Positions 42,465-54,671 of a stretch of 64,000 bases of DNA are shown in pieces (position 1 is the first letter of the stretch; each line of letters starts with the position of its first letter). The position numbers and the translations under genes are program-made. The DNA is from Cycas panzhihuaensis (Eukaryota; Cycadophyta): assembly GCA_023213395.1 (NCBI GenBank), contig CM041465.1, forward strand, positions 175,343,741 to 175,407,740, read 5' to 3'. The notes below the pieces were generated by a model that was given only the letters and a program-made list of their open reading frames with translations, did not search any database and was not told the origin of the DNA.

Positions 42465-43120
42465 GTGAAAGAGGAGGATGGAACTCTAAGATTGTGCATA
42501 GATTACCAACAACTAAACAAGGCAACAATTAAGAACAAATACCCCTTGCCCAGAATAGAAGATTTATTTGATCAAATGAAGGGAACCAAACTATTCACAA
42601 AAATAGACCTAGGATCAGGGTATTGTCAAATTAGAATCAAGGAGGAGGATGTTTTTGAGACTATCATTAGGACTAGCTATGGACATTATGAATTTCTAGT
42701 AATGGCATTTGGGTTGACCAATGCACCTGCAACATTCATGTTCCTAATGAATAATGTGTTCAAAAAATATTTAGATAAATTTATCATTGTGTTCATAGAT
42801 GACATTTTGATTTATTCAAAATCTAAAGAAGACAATGAGGAATACCTAAGAATTGTATTAAAATTGTTTAGATAGCACAAGCTAAATGTAAGCTAAGCAA
42901 ATATGTTTTTTTATAAAGACAAGGTACACTATTTGGGCCATGTCATCTTAGAAGCAAGAATTTCAATTGATCCTCAAAAGATCATAACTGTTATGGAATG
43001 GCCATCACCTAAGAATGTGCATGAGGTAAAGAGTTTCATAGGACTTGCAGGTTACTATCGAAGGTATGTGGAGAACTTCTCCAAGATTGAAAACTTTATC
43101 ACCTCTTTGCAAAAGTAGAA
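42465..43120 (+). pseudogene. E reverse transcriptase
   Basis: 42465-42875 is open for 136 codons: [55 protein letters not shown] and [20 protein letters not shown], with the active-site aspartates present. A stop follows at 42873, then the thumb/connection 42903-43118 (VHYLGHVILEARISIDPQKI, VKSFIGLAGYYRRYVENFSK). Confidence 0.9.
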
Positions 43121-43573
43121 AGCTAAATTCATATGGACAGATATATGTGAGAAGAGGTTTCAATCGTCAAAACATTCACTCACCACAATTCTAGTTCTCA
43201 TAGTATCTAACCGAACTCAAATTGCTTTGTCTGCACTGATGCTTGTCCTAAAGGTCTAGGAGCAATCTTGATGCAAAATGGTAGAGTTGTCTCCTATGAA
43301 TCCAGGAAATTGAAAGACTCTGAAAGGAATTATCCCACCCATGATTTAGAGCTAGTAACAGTTGTGCATGCACTTAAAGCATGGAGCCATTATTTACTTA
43401 GGAAAAGCTTTGAACTTCACACTAACCATGACAACCTCAAACACATATTCAAACAATTACATCTAAATGTAAGGCAGTGTAGGTGGATGGAGTATTTGTG
43501 TGAATTTGATTTTCAACCACAATACATTAAAGGAAAGGAGCATAAGGTGGTTGATGCTATAAGTCAACACTGA
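43121..43573 (+). pseudogene. E RNase H
   Basis: After stops, 43268-43573 reads VVSYESRKLKDSERNYPTHD, LELVTVVHALKAWSHYLLRK and HTNHDNLKHIF. HTNHD carries the usual TDHxxL site with N for D. The end is KGKEHKVVDAISQH. Confidence 0.88.
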
Positions 43574-44320
43574 TACATTGCCATAGTGAGTATGCAACAA
43601 TCTAGTTTGATGGACTTTATCCTTAAAGCTTTATGATAATGACAAGTACTATAGGCAAGAAAAAGAAGCCATCCAAAATCTGCAAGCATAAAATCAAGAA
43701 GATATTAGTTGTGTGCAAAATATGTAGGCCACCAAGTGATAAAGAATGGTGTACTAACCTACCAATAAAGAATCCATGTGCCACAAGATTCTAACATTCA
43801 GGAATTGATCATCCAGGAATCTCATTTTACGCCATATGCAAGCCATTCGAGTTACCACAAGACCTATAACAACAATGAAAAAACAATTTTATTGGCCTGG
43901 GACGAAGAATGATATCATGAGTTATATAACTAAATGCTTAACATGTCAAAAGGTCAAGGCTGAACATAGACATCTTGCAGGCTTATTGCAACCATTAGAC
44001 ATTTTGTAATGGAAATGGGAAACAATCACCATGGATTTCATCACAGGATTGCCCTAGAGATCTTGATAGCATGATGCCATTTTGGTGGTTGTAGACAAGT
44101 TGACAAAGTCAACACATTTCATCCCAATTCGCACCACTTACACTAGTCCAGATCTTGTTGCCATATTCATGAAGGAGATAATAAGATTGCATGTTGTGCC
44201 CAAGGCCATTGTGTCAAATAGGAATGCTAAATTCACTTTAAAGGTTTGGAGATCCATGTTCCAAAAATTAGGCACAAAGTTAAAGTTTAACACAACTTAC
44301 CATCTTGAGGTTAAAGCTAA
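43574..44320 (+). pseudogene. E integrase, cut by H
   Basis: Zinc half: YITKCLTCQKVKAEHRHLAG (about 43924-43983). Core: 44082-44320 reads VVVDKLTKSTHFIPIRTTYT (first aspartate), then IVSNRNAKFTLKVW, where the second catalytic aspartate is asparagine. H is inserted after HLEVKA. The rest is beyond the window. Confidence 0.88.
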
Positions 44321-44531
44321 TGTTTTATCTCTAGAAACGCTTAAGTTTTGGTTGAGGGTCGTGTCAAAACCCCCTCTTTTATTTTATGTTCACAAGTGAC
44401 CAACATGCATGGGCCCTCTATTGTAAACTTGATGTATATATATGAGAGGTTCACCTCTTATTTAGTCAATGAAGAAGAATGGTTTCTTTCATCTCCAAGT
44501 CAGCTCCTTGTTTGTAAATGTGATTTTAACA
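44321..44531 (+). repeat. H 5' LTR
   Basis: 211 bp, TGTTTTATCTC to GATTTTAACA, next to the primer site. A TATA-like GTATATATATG is at 44434-44443. Confidence 0.8.
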
Positions 44532-45225
44532 TGGTATCAAAGCAAGCAGGTTCTGTTAGTTTCTAAAGGAAAAGTAAGTGAATCCCTGCGATTTTTCGTA
44601 AAGAAGATGAAGATTTGAGAAGAAGGAAAAAGCATTATGCTTTTTAGTTTTTTGAAGGAAATTAATTGTTGTGTAAGAAGAAGTATGGACAAATTGTGCA
44701 GACTGTACGATCAATTTTGCAAAGTGCTCAAATCAATCCAAAAGTTTACCAGTGTGGGCGCCTCTTCGAGCCAAGTAACTTTCTCCAAAGCGGCATCTCC
44801 AAATTTTACTTCTATAGGCCGGGATCTACACAAAATCAAATACGTGGGTTTGGAGCTTTCTAAGCAGATTTCTCTCAAATTTTTGAATTTCAAGGCCTAG
44901 TACCTATCTCAATCTCCTTGTTTTCTCTTAAGCTTTCTATCAAGTACTACTTTGCAAATTTTCATTGAGAATTTAAAGACAAAAGAACAAAAATGGATTT
45001 TCATGGCCTACGTTTTTTAAAGCTTTTGGGACAATTTTTGACCAAAATACAAATCTAATTGAAAAAATAATTACAAATTCAAATAGGCATTAGAAAAATT
45101 TCTGATTTGAAGGTGCTTTCATTTCCATCCGCGCAACCATACTTTTCCGTATAGTCGTATGGTAGTATGACTCGAACCCTGAGTCAAAACCTTCTTCTGT
45201 TTTTCTTATCTCTAAATTTAAAAAT
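44532..45225 (+). other. H primer site and leader
   Basis: The primer site TGGTATCAAAGCAAGC is followed by about 680 bp of noncoding leader. Small open frames here show no family. Confidence 0.75.
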
Positions 45226-46115
45226 ATGGGCTCCACTCTCTATCTAGGAGATTTAGACAAATTGATAGGAGAAAATTACAATTCATGGTGGTTAAAAATG
45301 AAAGGGTTACTTGGTACAAAAAATGCCTGGGATCTTGTAGTAGAATCATAAAAGAAACCTGGTCCTATAGATTCCCTTAAGCTTATAAATTAGGAAGAAA
45401 GAGATAAGATTGCACATGGAGCAATCATGCTTTCTATAAAAGACTCTATTATATCATGTCAGTAAAGCAAAATCTTTCATAGAAGCCTGAAAAATTCTAG
45501 AGGCCTTGTTTAGCCAGAAAAATGAAGCAAAATTGTGTCATTGAGAGACCAGCTCTATCAAATTCATTTGAAGGGGGGGCAGTCTGTTTCAAACTTCATC
45601 ACCAGGGTGATTGAACTTAGATTCAGTTGGAGAAATTATTTTTGATACCGAACTTGTTTGTCTAATCCTTCATAAGTTGCCAAAAACCTTTGACAATCTA
45701 GTTAATACCCTTACTGTTGGAAGACAAGCCTCTAGTATGTCATTTGATACTCTTTGTGGACATTTACTCGAACAGGAACAGAAACTAAAAAGATACGAAG
45801 AGGAAACAAAAATCAAAGAAGCATTTATCTCTAGGCTAAGTTGATGAAAGAGAATGCCTTAGAAGCATTTCCAGGGGTGGATCAAACTCTAGAGGCAGAT
45901 TAGAAAGCAGAGGCAGATTTCCAAGAGGAAGGTCACTAGATACACGCACCTGCTATCAATATAGAAGATATGGGCATCTTGCAAGTAACTACAAATCGAC
46001 AAATTCACGAACCTGTTATTATTGCGGGAGGACTGGACATTATGCAAATAATTGTCCTCAAAGACAATCAAATATTTACAAAGCCAAACTGAATGGAAGC
46101 AATTAGAGTAACACA
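45226..46115 (+). pseudogene. H gag, two-knuckle type
   Basis: Start ATG 45226 (MGSTLYLGDLDKLIGENYNS, then WWLKMKGLLGTKNAWDLV). Stops soon follow. 45611-45844 reads LILHKLPKTFDNLVNTLTVG and MSFDTLCGHLLEQEQKLKRY. Two knuckles: CYQYRRYGHLASNY, with two cysteines lost (about 45952-45993), and an intact CYYCGRTGHYANNC (46015-46056). G is inserted shortly after. Confidence 0.85.
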
Positions 46116-46330
46116 TGTTAGAGTATAATGTTATATCTAGTTATTGAAAGGGTAATGTTATAAACCCTTCTTTGTAGCTACCTCTATATTCTTGACATGT
46201 GTCATGTTCTAAAGAGTCTGTTACAATTCAATTTGTAATGGTCACATTGAATCATGTATGTTTATGGAGACATAGTCTCACTATAATACAAACAATCTTT
46301 ACACCACTTATCCGGTTTGTGTAGTTGACA
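46116..46330 (+). repeat. G 5' LTR
   Basis: TGTTAGAGTATAATG to GTAGTTGACA. A TATA-like region at 46256-46266 (GTATGTTTATGG) is weaker than in the 3' copy. Confidence 0.95.
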
Positions 46331-46995
46331 TGGTATCAAAGCAAGATAGCTCGATCGCCCAATCAAAAGAGGAAGAGGCTTAGTTATTTTTAAACGACAT
46401 TGAAGCAAATACCTGAGATTAAACCTTTCGATTGATAGCAAGGGAACTGGATTTCTCAGAAGGAGGGAAAAAACTGTAGAATTAACTTTTTGTACGGACT
46501 TGTACGAACACAAAATTTCCAAAGTTGTTAGAGTCAAGTGAAATTTGGCCAGTAGGCAAATCTGAACACGGGTGTCATTTCTTCCTTCTAGCTCGAAATC
46601 ATCCAAGCTCATTTCGGGTTGCTTTTGCCCAGTTTCAATTCGCGCATGTTTGGAGGAGCGTTCTTCATTTTCTTCAAAAATCACTAATTTTCCAGGTAAA
46701 TTTGTCCTTATCTTCTCAGTCTTAGTGTTTCAGAAATTTCAAGACCAGTTTTACTCTTTTTGGTGAAAGATTTTGAGAATTCAAAGCATTTTTATGCTAA
46801 ACCCTAGCCACCCATCTCTGGCTTTCGGGTCAAATTTCTTAAATTCTGTGGACTGTTTTGGAAAACAAATTATAGATCTGTAAACTAGTCGTAAATATCT
46901 TTCTTTTGAGATACATATTGTACCAGTTCGTATAGTTAGGGTTTTGTACAAAAATTCGTACAATTGTATGGTCAAATCAGTCCAGAACATTTTTT
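46331..46995 (+). other. G primer site and leader
   Basis: Primer site, then about 650 bp with no recognisable protein. It has short open frames on both strands without family motifs. Confidence 0.7.
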
Positions 46996-47432
46996 GTTGT
47001 CAAAAATACCCTCTACAATCTTAACTTGTCTGATTAAAACAAACTAACAGATTCAAATTATCATATCTAGAAAATTAAGATAGAAACCCTTCTGAGAGCT
47101 AAAAACGCATGGAATATTGCTAATGGATCTGAAGCCCGACTTGTTGCTACAAGTGCTAGTCTAGCCAGCTAGATAGAATGAGATAATACAGGTGTCATAA
47201 TTCTTAAACTCTCAGTCTATGATCCTCTCCTTGTGTATATGAAAATTTTAAATTCCCCATTTGCACTATGGATATGTTTTAAAAACTCGTATAGTCAAAA
47301 GAACAAGGCCAGAATAATGCCCTTATGGAGGAGCTATTTAATTTGCACATTAAGGAATCTAATATTGTATCTGCATTTATACACAAAGTTGTTTTAGTAA
47401 GGAATGATCTTCTAAGCATTGGAGCTATTATC
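46996..47432 (+). pseudogene. G gag, first part
   Basis: KLTDSNYHI-stop-KIKIETLL and RAKNAWNIANGSEARLVATS read as copia gag. Stops and a frame shift follow, ending at F. The frame resumes at 54672. Confidence 0.75.
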
Positions 47433-47972
47433 TGTGAAAATGGGCATTAAGCCACATTAGTCCCAAGATCATAAGTAAAAGCACAATACCACAAATGCAT
47501 GAAGCATAAAACATAAAGAACACAAAGACAAATAGGAGCAAGATCAAGATACCATAAATGGGAGTTGGAATTAGTCCAACCACCAAAGAATGCTTCAGCT
47601 TGATTAGCAAACTGATAGAATAACAATGAGCTCCTCCTCCTTAGATTAGCAACAATGAAGAGAGGCCTCTTTAAATAGAAGAAGATGAGAGACCAAAGGC
47701 TATTGCATGATTGACAAGTGTCAATCATGCAATGCATGCTTGCATGTAGGACAAGTGTCCATTGGGAGCTCTTGTGAGCAAAAGTGCAAGGGGGTCATTT
47801 GACCCTTAAGTGACAAAGTTATGTCACTAGACATAAAGTGGGTGTGTACTTTATCACTTAAGTGATAAACTCACACCTAAAGTACAAAAGTGCAAAAGTG
47901 CACACATAATACAAGAATAGAAAGTATATTAGCTTAACATTATAAACATAAGGTAAACTATGAGGTTTAACA
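47433..47972 (-). repeat. F 3' LTR
   Basis: TGTGAAAATGGGC to GGTTTAACA. Palindrome TTATCACTTAAGTGATAA at 47851-47868, RY-like CATGCA/TGCATG cluster at about 47726-47748, TATA-like box CTATTTAAAG on the minus strand at 47670-47679. Confidence 0.95.
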
Positions 47973-48806
47973 CCCCCCCTTATTGTTTATAATGTTGAGT
48001 CGGACTCCTAGACCATCTCTAAATTTTACAAATTTGTCTCTACCAAGTGGCTTGGTAAAGATATCTGTCGTCTGCTGCTCCGTTGGTCGATATTGAAGAG
48101 TGATCTCACCACTGTGTACATGCTCCCTGATGAAATGATGGTGAACTTCAATATGTTTGGTCCGTGCGTGGAAGACTGGATTCTTAGTTAGCTTGAGGAC
48201 ACTCTGATTGTCACAATGAATGCTGGTCGTGCTTTGAAATCCAAGCTCACCAAGAATCCGTCGCCGGATAGCCTCACAAGTCGCTACCGACCGCAGCCTT
48301 TGTACTGCCGATGGAGGACAAGGTAACATTTGGTTGCTTCTTGCAACTCCATGAAACACAATTGTTGAACCAAGGGTGAAACAAGAATCCGAGGTAGATT
48401 TCTGCTATCTTGGCATCCCGCCCAATCGTAATCGAGAGAACCCCTCCAATGTGAAGCTCTCATTATGTACATACTCAAGTCCAAGCTGCAATGTTCCTTT
48501 GATATACTTGAGTATGCGTTTTGCTGCTTGCCAATGCTTCTGATTGGGTTGAGACATGAAGCGAGAGCAAATCCCAACTGCAAATGAGATGTCTGGACGA
48601 GTGTTGGTGAGATATATCAAGCTACTAATCAACTGTCGATAAAGAGTGGAATCTGCTGGTTCAGCTTCCTCATTAAGAGAAAGCTTGGTGCCGTTCTCCA
48701 TGGGTGTAGGCGCCTGCCTTGCGATCGTGCATCCCGAATCTCGCAAGATGTCCCAAGAATATTTTGCTTGGGAAATGAAGATATAGCCCGTCACGCCATA
48801 CCTCAA
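47973..48806 (-). pseudogene. F RNase H
   Basis: 48405-48806 reads LNEEAEPADSTLYRQLISSL, IYLTNTRPDISFAVGICSRF and LKYIKGTLQLGLEYVHNESF. After frame changes, 47967-48359 reads FHARTKHIEVHHHFIREHVH and ends GRDKFVKFRDGLGVRLNIIN. Copia RNase H. Confidence 0.88.
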
Positions 48807-49640
48807 AGCCTAGAAAGTAATGGAGAAGTCCAAGATCACCATCTCAAAACTTCTCTTCAAATCATCCCGAGAACATTGATGAGCTTAGTGTCATCACCGT
48901 GATCACTAAGTCATCTACATACAAGGCAATATAAATGACATGGTGATGTTCATGTTTGATGTACAAGTTTGGATCAGGTGTGGATTGATGAAACCCATGT
49001 CTCAAAAAGTATTCATCGATTTTTGCATACCATGCCCTAGGAGCTTGCTTCAAGCCATACAAAGCCTTCTTGAGGCGACATACCAAATGCTCCTTGCCTT
49101 GTTCCTTGTAACCAGGAGGTTGCTCCAAGTATACCTCCTCTTGAAGATCGCCGTTGAGGAAGGCGCTCTTCACATCCATCCGATATACGGACCATTTGCA
49201 TTGTGCTAAGGCCAAGAGAAGTCCGATGGTGTTCATGTTTGCTACAGTGCAAAGGTCTCCTCGTAATCAATTCCTTCCTTTTGTTTGAACCCCTTTGCTA
49301 CAAGTCTTGCTTTACGTCGCTTGAGTGTCCCATCGAATGGAATTTGGTCTTGTAGACCCATTTACAACCGATTGCCTGCTTGTGTGGAGGCAATTCGACC
49401 AAGTCCCAAGTACCATTCTTGTGAATGGATTGAATCTCCTCATCCATGGCGACTTTCCAACTATCACTTTGTGAAGCCTCCGCAAAGGTAGTAGGCTCAT
49501 CAATAGAAAGCACTTGACCATAAGTGCAAAGTTTGTTTGTCGGCTATACTTTGATGGACGCTTTCCTTCAATGATATGACCATCCTGCACTGCTTGAGTG
49601 TACCACTTAGGTAACTTCGAATGATGTGGCATGAACCTCA
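48807..49640 (-). pseudogene. F reverse transcriptase
   Basis: 48862-49236 reads [40 protein letters not shown] and IALYVDDLVITVMTLS, where YVDD is intact but the following sequence is out of frame. 49298-49513 reads TTFAEASQSDSWKVAMDEEI, the RT start. Confidence 0.88.
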
Positions 49641-50866
49641 ATATCTTCGGTCTAAGTGTAGGAGTAATGAAGATGAAGTGGAAGGTTCAAGTGGAGCGAT
49701 GAAGATGAAGTAGATGGTACAAGAGGTGCGATGAAGAACATGGTGTATAAGATTGAGGGGAAGGGAAGTCCTCAATAATCTTTTTCCCTTTGTCAATGGG
49801 GGGTTGGATTGATGCCATATCCAACTCTTTTTTATCATCCTCAACAAAGATTACATCCCTTGAGAGATGCATTTTTCTCCCAATCGATCATACAACTTGT
49901 AGGCTTTGCTATGGATTGCATATCCTACAAAGATGCATTTGAGGCTATGTTTGTCCAACTTTGTTCTTTGTTGATCTGGTATGTGCATATACGCAGTACA
50001 CCCGAATGTCCTCAAATGGTCGATAGTTGGCTTTACTGCACCATGCCTCCTCGTGTGATATCGGTGATCGTTGTTGTAGGACTCGATTGGCCACACATAG
50101 GTCAGTCAGATGAAATGCTTCGCCCAAGAAGCTCTTGGAAGCCCTTTTGCATGCATCATTGTTTTGGCTTTATTAGCCAAAGTTCTATTCATCCTCTCGG
50201 AGACTCCATTTTGCTGAGGAGTATGAGGAGCTGTGAGTTGTCTCCGAATTCCATTATCCTTGCAAAATTGGTTGAATTCATTTGAAGTGAATTCACCTCC
50301 ATTATCTGACCTTAATGTGCCAATTGAGTAGCCGATTCATTTTCTACTCCGGCCTTGAACTCTTTGAACTTGGAGAAGGCTTCTGATTTTTGCTTTAGGA
50401 AGTAGACCCAGACTTTGTGAGAGAAGTCATCAATGAAAGATATGTAGTACAATGCTCCTCCAAAGGAATGGGTGGACATGGGTCCACACAAGTCTTAGTG
50501 AACTAACTGCAAAGGATAAGATGCACGCCATGCTTTGCCTTTAGGAAAAGGCAGCCGATGTTGTGTCCCCATTATGCAAGCTTCGCAAAGACATTTTGAA
50601 CCATACATCTTTGGAAGCCCATACACCATGCTTTTGTTTATCATCTGCTTTAGATTGTCTAGGCTTAAATGTCCTAGACGTTGATGCCATAACTGAATTT
50701 TTGACAAAGATGTGGAACCAGAGTAAGCAAAATCAAGAGTAATGTTATTGGCATCCAACTTATAAAGACCTTGATCCTCATAGGCTACAGCTATGATCTG
50801 ATCATCTTTGTCACAAATGATACATTTCCCATTTTTAAATAGTACGCTCATTTGTTGCTTGTTCAA
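49641..50866 (-). pseudogene. F pre-integrase domain and integrase
   Basis: 50495-50866 reads TSLSKIQLWHQRLGHLSLDN and CLCEACIMGTQHRLPFPKGK (HHCC domain). The core lies at about 50470-50130 in broken frames: it includes FIDDFSHKVWVYF, and the glutamate position reads GVSERMNR (intact, unlike D). 49851-50096 reads RTFGCTAYMHIPDQQRTKLD. Confidence 0.85.
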
Positions 50867-50899
50867 TCACTAACAGATAGCTGATTCTTCTCCATAGAA

Positions 50900-51290
50900 G
50901 GAATGAAGTAGGCATCACTGTTGGGAAATGATGAGGAAGGATGAAAAAGGAGCTATCGTGCCTATTCCTGAAATCTCAACTGATTCATTGTTTCCAAAGG
51001 TCACTGATTGACCTTTACCTTCCTTGATGTTGCATAGGAGTTCTTCACTCCCTGTCATATGTTGAGAAGCTCCCGAATCGACGATCCAAGTGTTGTCAAT
51101 GTTGCATGATTGGTATGCACAAAGCAGTTTGTCTTCATTGGCAAACTGATTAAAATGGCGTTGGTAGCCACCTCTTTGACCCCCACCTCTTGGACCTCCT
51201 CGATAGGCACCTCGATTTGGTCGAGGGGATTCTCTTGATCTAGTTGTTGGAACCTTTGTTGAAACCGTTGTCGTGGTCATTGTTGTCTTT
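50900..51290 (-). pseudogene. F gag-protease linker and protease
   Basis: 50915-51280 carries an RGG-type stretch (NRGAYRGGPRGGGQRGGYQR, about 51217-51158), then NIDNTWIVDSGASQHMTGSE (D-S-G) and QSVTFGNNESVEISGIGTI. The RGG-like linker is more distinct here than in D. Confidence 0.85.
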
Positions 51291-52110
51291 GACCACAGTG
51301 GTCAGCCGTTGTCTTCGAAGATCCGCTTGCTTCTTTCTGCAATCAGGTGCAATGTGGCCAGGTTTGCGACAATAGTGACATACGACATTGGACTTGGAAG
51401 ATCCAATGTTCATATTTCCAAACTGCTTTGTGAATGCAGGTATGGATTTTTTATTTGCCTTTGCCTTTGCTGTGAAAGCACCTGTTGTAGATGGTTCTTC
51501 ATTATCCTTAGCATAAATTTGTTCTTCTTGAAGCAATAAGCTTTCAAGTTCATTGAATGTCATCTCCTTAGTGAACCATCTCGTAGTTGATGATATAAAG
51601 CCGTTGTAGTCCTTTGGTAATGCTTTTGTGATGGAGGCTATGATTTCATCTCTTGTAGGTGCCGACTACCTAAAGTATTTAATTCATTACAAACCTCCTT
51701 AATGGAGGACAAGAATGCCGACATTGGCTTTACAAATTTGATAGAGTACAATTTTACTTTTATCGTCAAAACGCGAGCTTCATCTCGCCTTTCATACAAA
51801 GAGGACAATGTGTCCCATGCTTCTTTAGAAGATTTTGCAGAAGTAATGTTTTGGTCTACATTTATGTCCACAACCATACGAATGAATGCCAAAGCAATTT
51901 CGTCTTTGGCCTCCCATGCAGCAACATATTCATCATCCACTAGTGCAGGTTGATTTTCATTATTATCATCCACAAGTGCGATTGGGGATTCTTCCGTAAA
52001 CATATCCCCAAAATTCATTCATTATCAAGAGATTCTTTGTGATTCTTTTCCATTCTTGATAATTTGATTGCCTGTTAGCGAATAGTGCATGCATTTAGCA
52101 TGTTTATGGC
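51240..52110 (-). pseudogene. F gag
   Basis: The N-terminus lies near 52110-52070, with a frame break (the element family motif NMLNACTI). 51638-52018 reads EIALAFIRMVVDINVDQNIT and AFLSSIKEVCNELNTLGS. 51240-51563 reads MTFNELESLLLQEEQIYAKD and the knuckle CHYCRKPGHIAPDC (about 51386-51345). Breaks separate the pieces. Confidence 0.85.
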
Positions 52111-54176
52111 ACCATGTTTCGCTTTATAAACACTTGAAGCTAGCAGATAACTTGGAAACTCAAAGCTTTCGCTTAAGTTCCACCTTCTAACAAGACCAAC
52201 AGTCCTGATCTTACTAGAAGATCCAACAACTGAATGGAATGATGAGGGGTGGAGGACTAGGCTATAGAGTTGGTCCAACTTGATCTTATAGAGAAGATCC
52301 AAATGTTAACCAAGTTAAATCTAGGACAAGGCAGGTAGGGTTGATCTGCATGGACGTACCATGCTTTCCCAGGATTCATGTACCCAATAACACCCTTTTC
52401 GAACCTCCTTTCCCTCAAGCAACCTTAATTGTCGTGCACTGACCGTACGGTCGGTTGGTCCCCTAGGGAATGCACCAAACTTAAGGTTAATTTAGAGGCA
52501 AGGTTTGAACCTTTTTCGAGCCTCTCCAACAGATTTTAAATTCACTTTTAAATAAGTCTAAGTGAATATCTTCTTACTTGGATTTTTATGCCTTTTGGCT
52601 TACAAAGAATGCTTCTTAAGAAGCAATGAAAGAATGAGCACAAAAAGGTTTCAAGTGCTTTATGATCCAAGTGAGGTGCTATGTATGCTTGAGTACAATG
52701 ATAAAGTACTTTGAGTACTTAAAAGAAAATGATGTAAGGAACCTTTGATGAAAACAACAAAAGAGGGTTCCTTTTAACCTTCAAAATCTGATGAAGTGAT
52801 GAAGCCACAAGAAAGGTGTACTCAAGAAATGCTCCAAAGCCAACACGAACTCCATCAAGTTGTTGAGACTTAAAATGTCTCAACAATCCAACAAGAAAAT
52901 TGTGATTTTATTAAGTTTCACAATGAGCCTTTCCCTTTTTGAACTTAGGAAGGCCAAGGTCACCATGCAAGGTGCCAAAAAATGAAGTTAGGTGGTAATT
53001 TTCTTCACCTTTACAATGTAGATATGCCTTTTGATTACATTAATTAAGCTCAATGATGCTTTAATAGCATGAAAGTGTGCTAAAAGAGCTTAAAACAGTA
53101 AGTACAAAAAGGTACTTTTAAGAACCACTTGAAAAAAAACTTTATAAGTGAGATTAAATCTCACTAAAAGAAAACAGATTTCTTAAGGTAATCAAGATTG
53201 CCAATGTCTGTAAAAAATTTTCAAGTAGGCCCAGCTATAAAAACTTAAAGTCTTTTAAGACTCCCCCCTTGAGAAATTTAAGTAAAAAAATTCTCTTAAA
53301 ACCTTAAAAAAAAATTTGATTCACATGAGCATATTGTTGAAAATATGCTATCAAGAGGTTGATTTTTCAATCTTTTCATCGCCGACCGGGCTGACCGACT
53401 AATGTCGACTCAACAATGTCTTGACTTGGCTTGAGGAGGGCGGATTGTCGATTGGACATGAGCTAAAGTGATGAAGACCGCCCATCCGCCGATTTGGACA
53501 AGAGGCCGACCGGGCACGATTAATCAACAGCAGCCGAGTAAGGCAATGTTGAGCCGGGTGATGCTGATGAAGTTGAACCAGCCGGTTAAGCGATGATGAA
53601 GGCCCACCGATTGACAAGCAGGCCGATGTCAGTTTGAATGCAAAGCCGGCAGCGATGAATGTCTCACGAGTTGCAGATCACTGCGACTAGGAAGCTCAGC
53701 TTAAAAAAAGGGGCAGGCCGAGTTGGCGATGACTGGCAAGAAAGCGCTTCGGGCTCAGCGCCGATTGGTTACTGGATAGCCGATTGGGCGACTGGTAGCT
53801 TGATCAGGCCGACTGGATGGGCTGCGTTGAGTGGGCACTGCTGGGTACTTAAAATGGGCAAGGCCGACCGGGCCACCGCCCACTGGTCTGTGCCGGCCGA
53901 CCGGCTTGGCTTCTTGACCGGGCGCTTGAATCCTCTTCTCAGGTGGTTTGAGCAGTCCTTGCATGCAGTCCTTTATGCATGCTTTGGACAGTAATCGTGT
54001 GTCTCCAGAATGTAGGAAAGACAGTACAAGAATGGACTTCTTCAAGTGCAAGGACAGAGGACAACCAAAGGCATGATTTCAAGAACAGAAGACAAAGATA
54101 ACAAACTAACAGTGCTTAAACAAGCTTAGTTTTTAAACAAACCAAAGTTCAGAAACCTTTCAGCTCTGATACCAAA
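52111..54176 (-). other. F 5' leader
   Basis: 52140-52540 is conserved with D's leader, including GACCGTACGGTCGGTTGGTC (52441-52460) and the GAGGCAAGGTT ... GAGCCTCTCC block. GGTCACCATGCAAGGTGCC is at 52958-52976. The part 53380-53960 is unusual: CpG- and GC-rich with repeated GGCCGACCGGGC/GCCGATTGG motifs. Its open frames (53399-53994) show no family. The rest is AT-rich. Confidence 0.7.
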
Positions 54177-54666
54177 TGTGAAAATGGGCATTAAGCCACA
54201 TTAGTCCCAAGATCATAAGTAAAAGCACAATATCACAAATGCATGAAGCATAAAACATAAAGAACACAAAGACAAATAGGAGCAAGATCAAGATACCATA
54301 AATGGGAGTTGGAATTAGTCCAACCACTGTGAGAATGCTTCACTTGATTAGCAACCGATGTAATAACAATGAGCTCCTCCTCCTTAGATTAGCAACAATG
54401 AAGAGAGGCCTCTTTAAATAGAAGAAGATGAGAGACCAAAGGCTATTGCATGATTGACAAGTGTCAATCATGCAATGCATGCTTGCATGTAGGACAAGTG
54501 TCCATTGGGAGCTCTTGTGAGCAAAAGTGCAAGGGGGTCATTTGACCCTTAAGTGACAACGTTATGTCACTAGACATAAAGTGGGTGTGTACTTTATCAC
54601 TTAAGTGATAAAGTCACACCTAAAGTACAAAAGTGCAAAACATAAGGTAAACTATGAGGTTTAACA
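54177..54666 (-). repeat. F 5' LTR
   Basis: Like 47433-47972, but missing about 50 bp near the outer end and with compound changes at about 54328-54360. Palindrome TTATCACTTAAGTGATAA at 54594-54611. Confidence 0.95.
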
Positions 54667-54671
54667 TTATC

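Larger units (their letters stand above)
47433..54666 (-). mobile_element. Element F: Ty1/copia, sister of D
   Basis: Minus strand: LTRs 54177-54666 (490 bp) and 47433-47972 (540 bp). TSD TTATC at 47428-47432 and 54667-54671. Primer site TTTGGTATCAGAGC (54176-54163). Gene order and sequence match D throughout. Purine tract AATAAGGGGGGG at 47984-47973. Many short indels break its frames. The 5' LTR lacks about 50 bp near its outer end compared with the 3' LTR. Confidence 0.95.

Noticed and set aside
53399-54051. Frames of 72-112 codons in F's GC-rich leader block
   Set aside because: Frames on both strands, repetitive composition, no domain; composition explains them.
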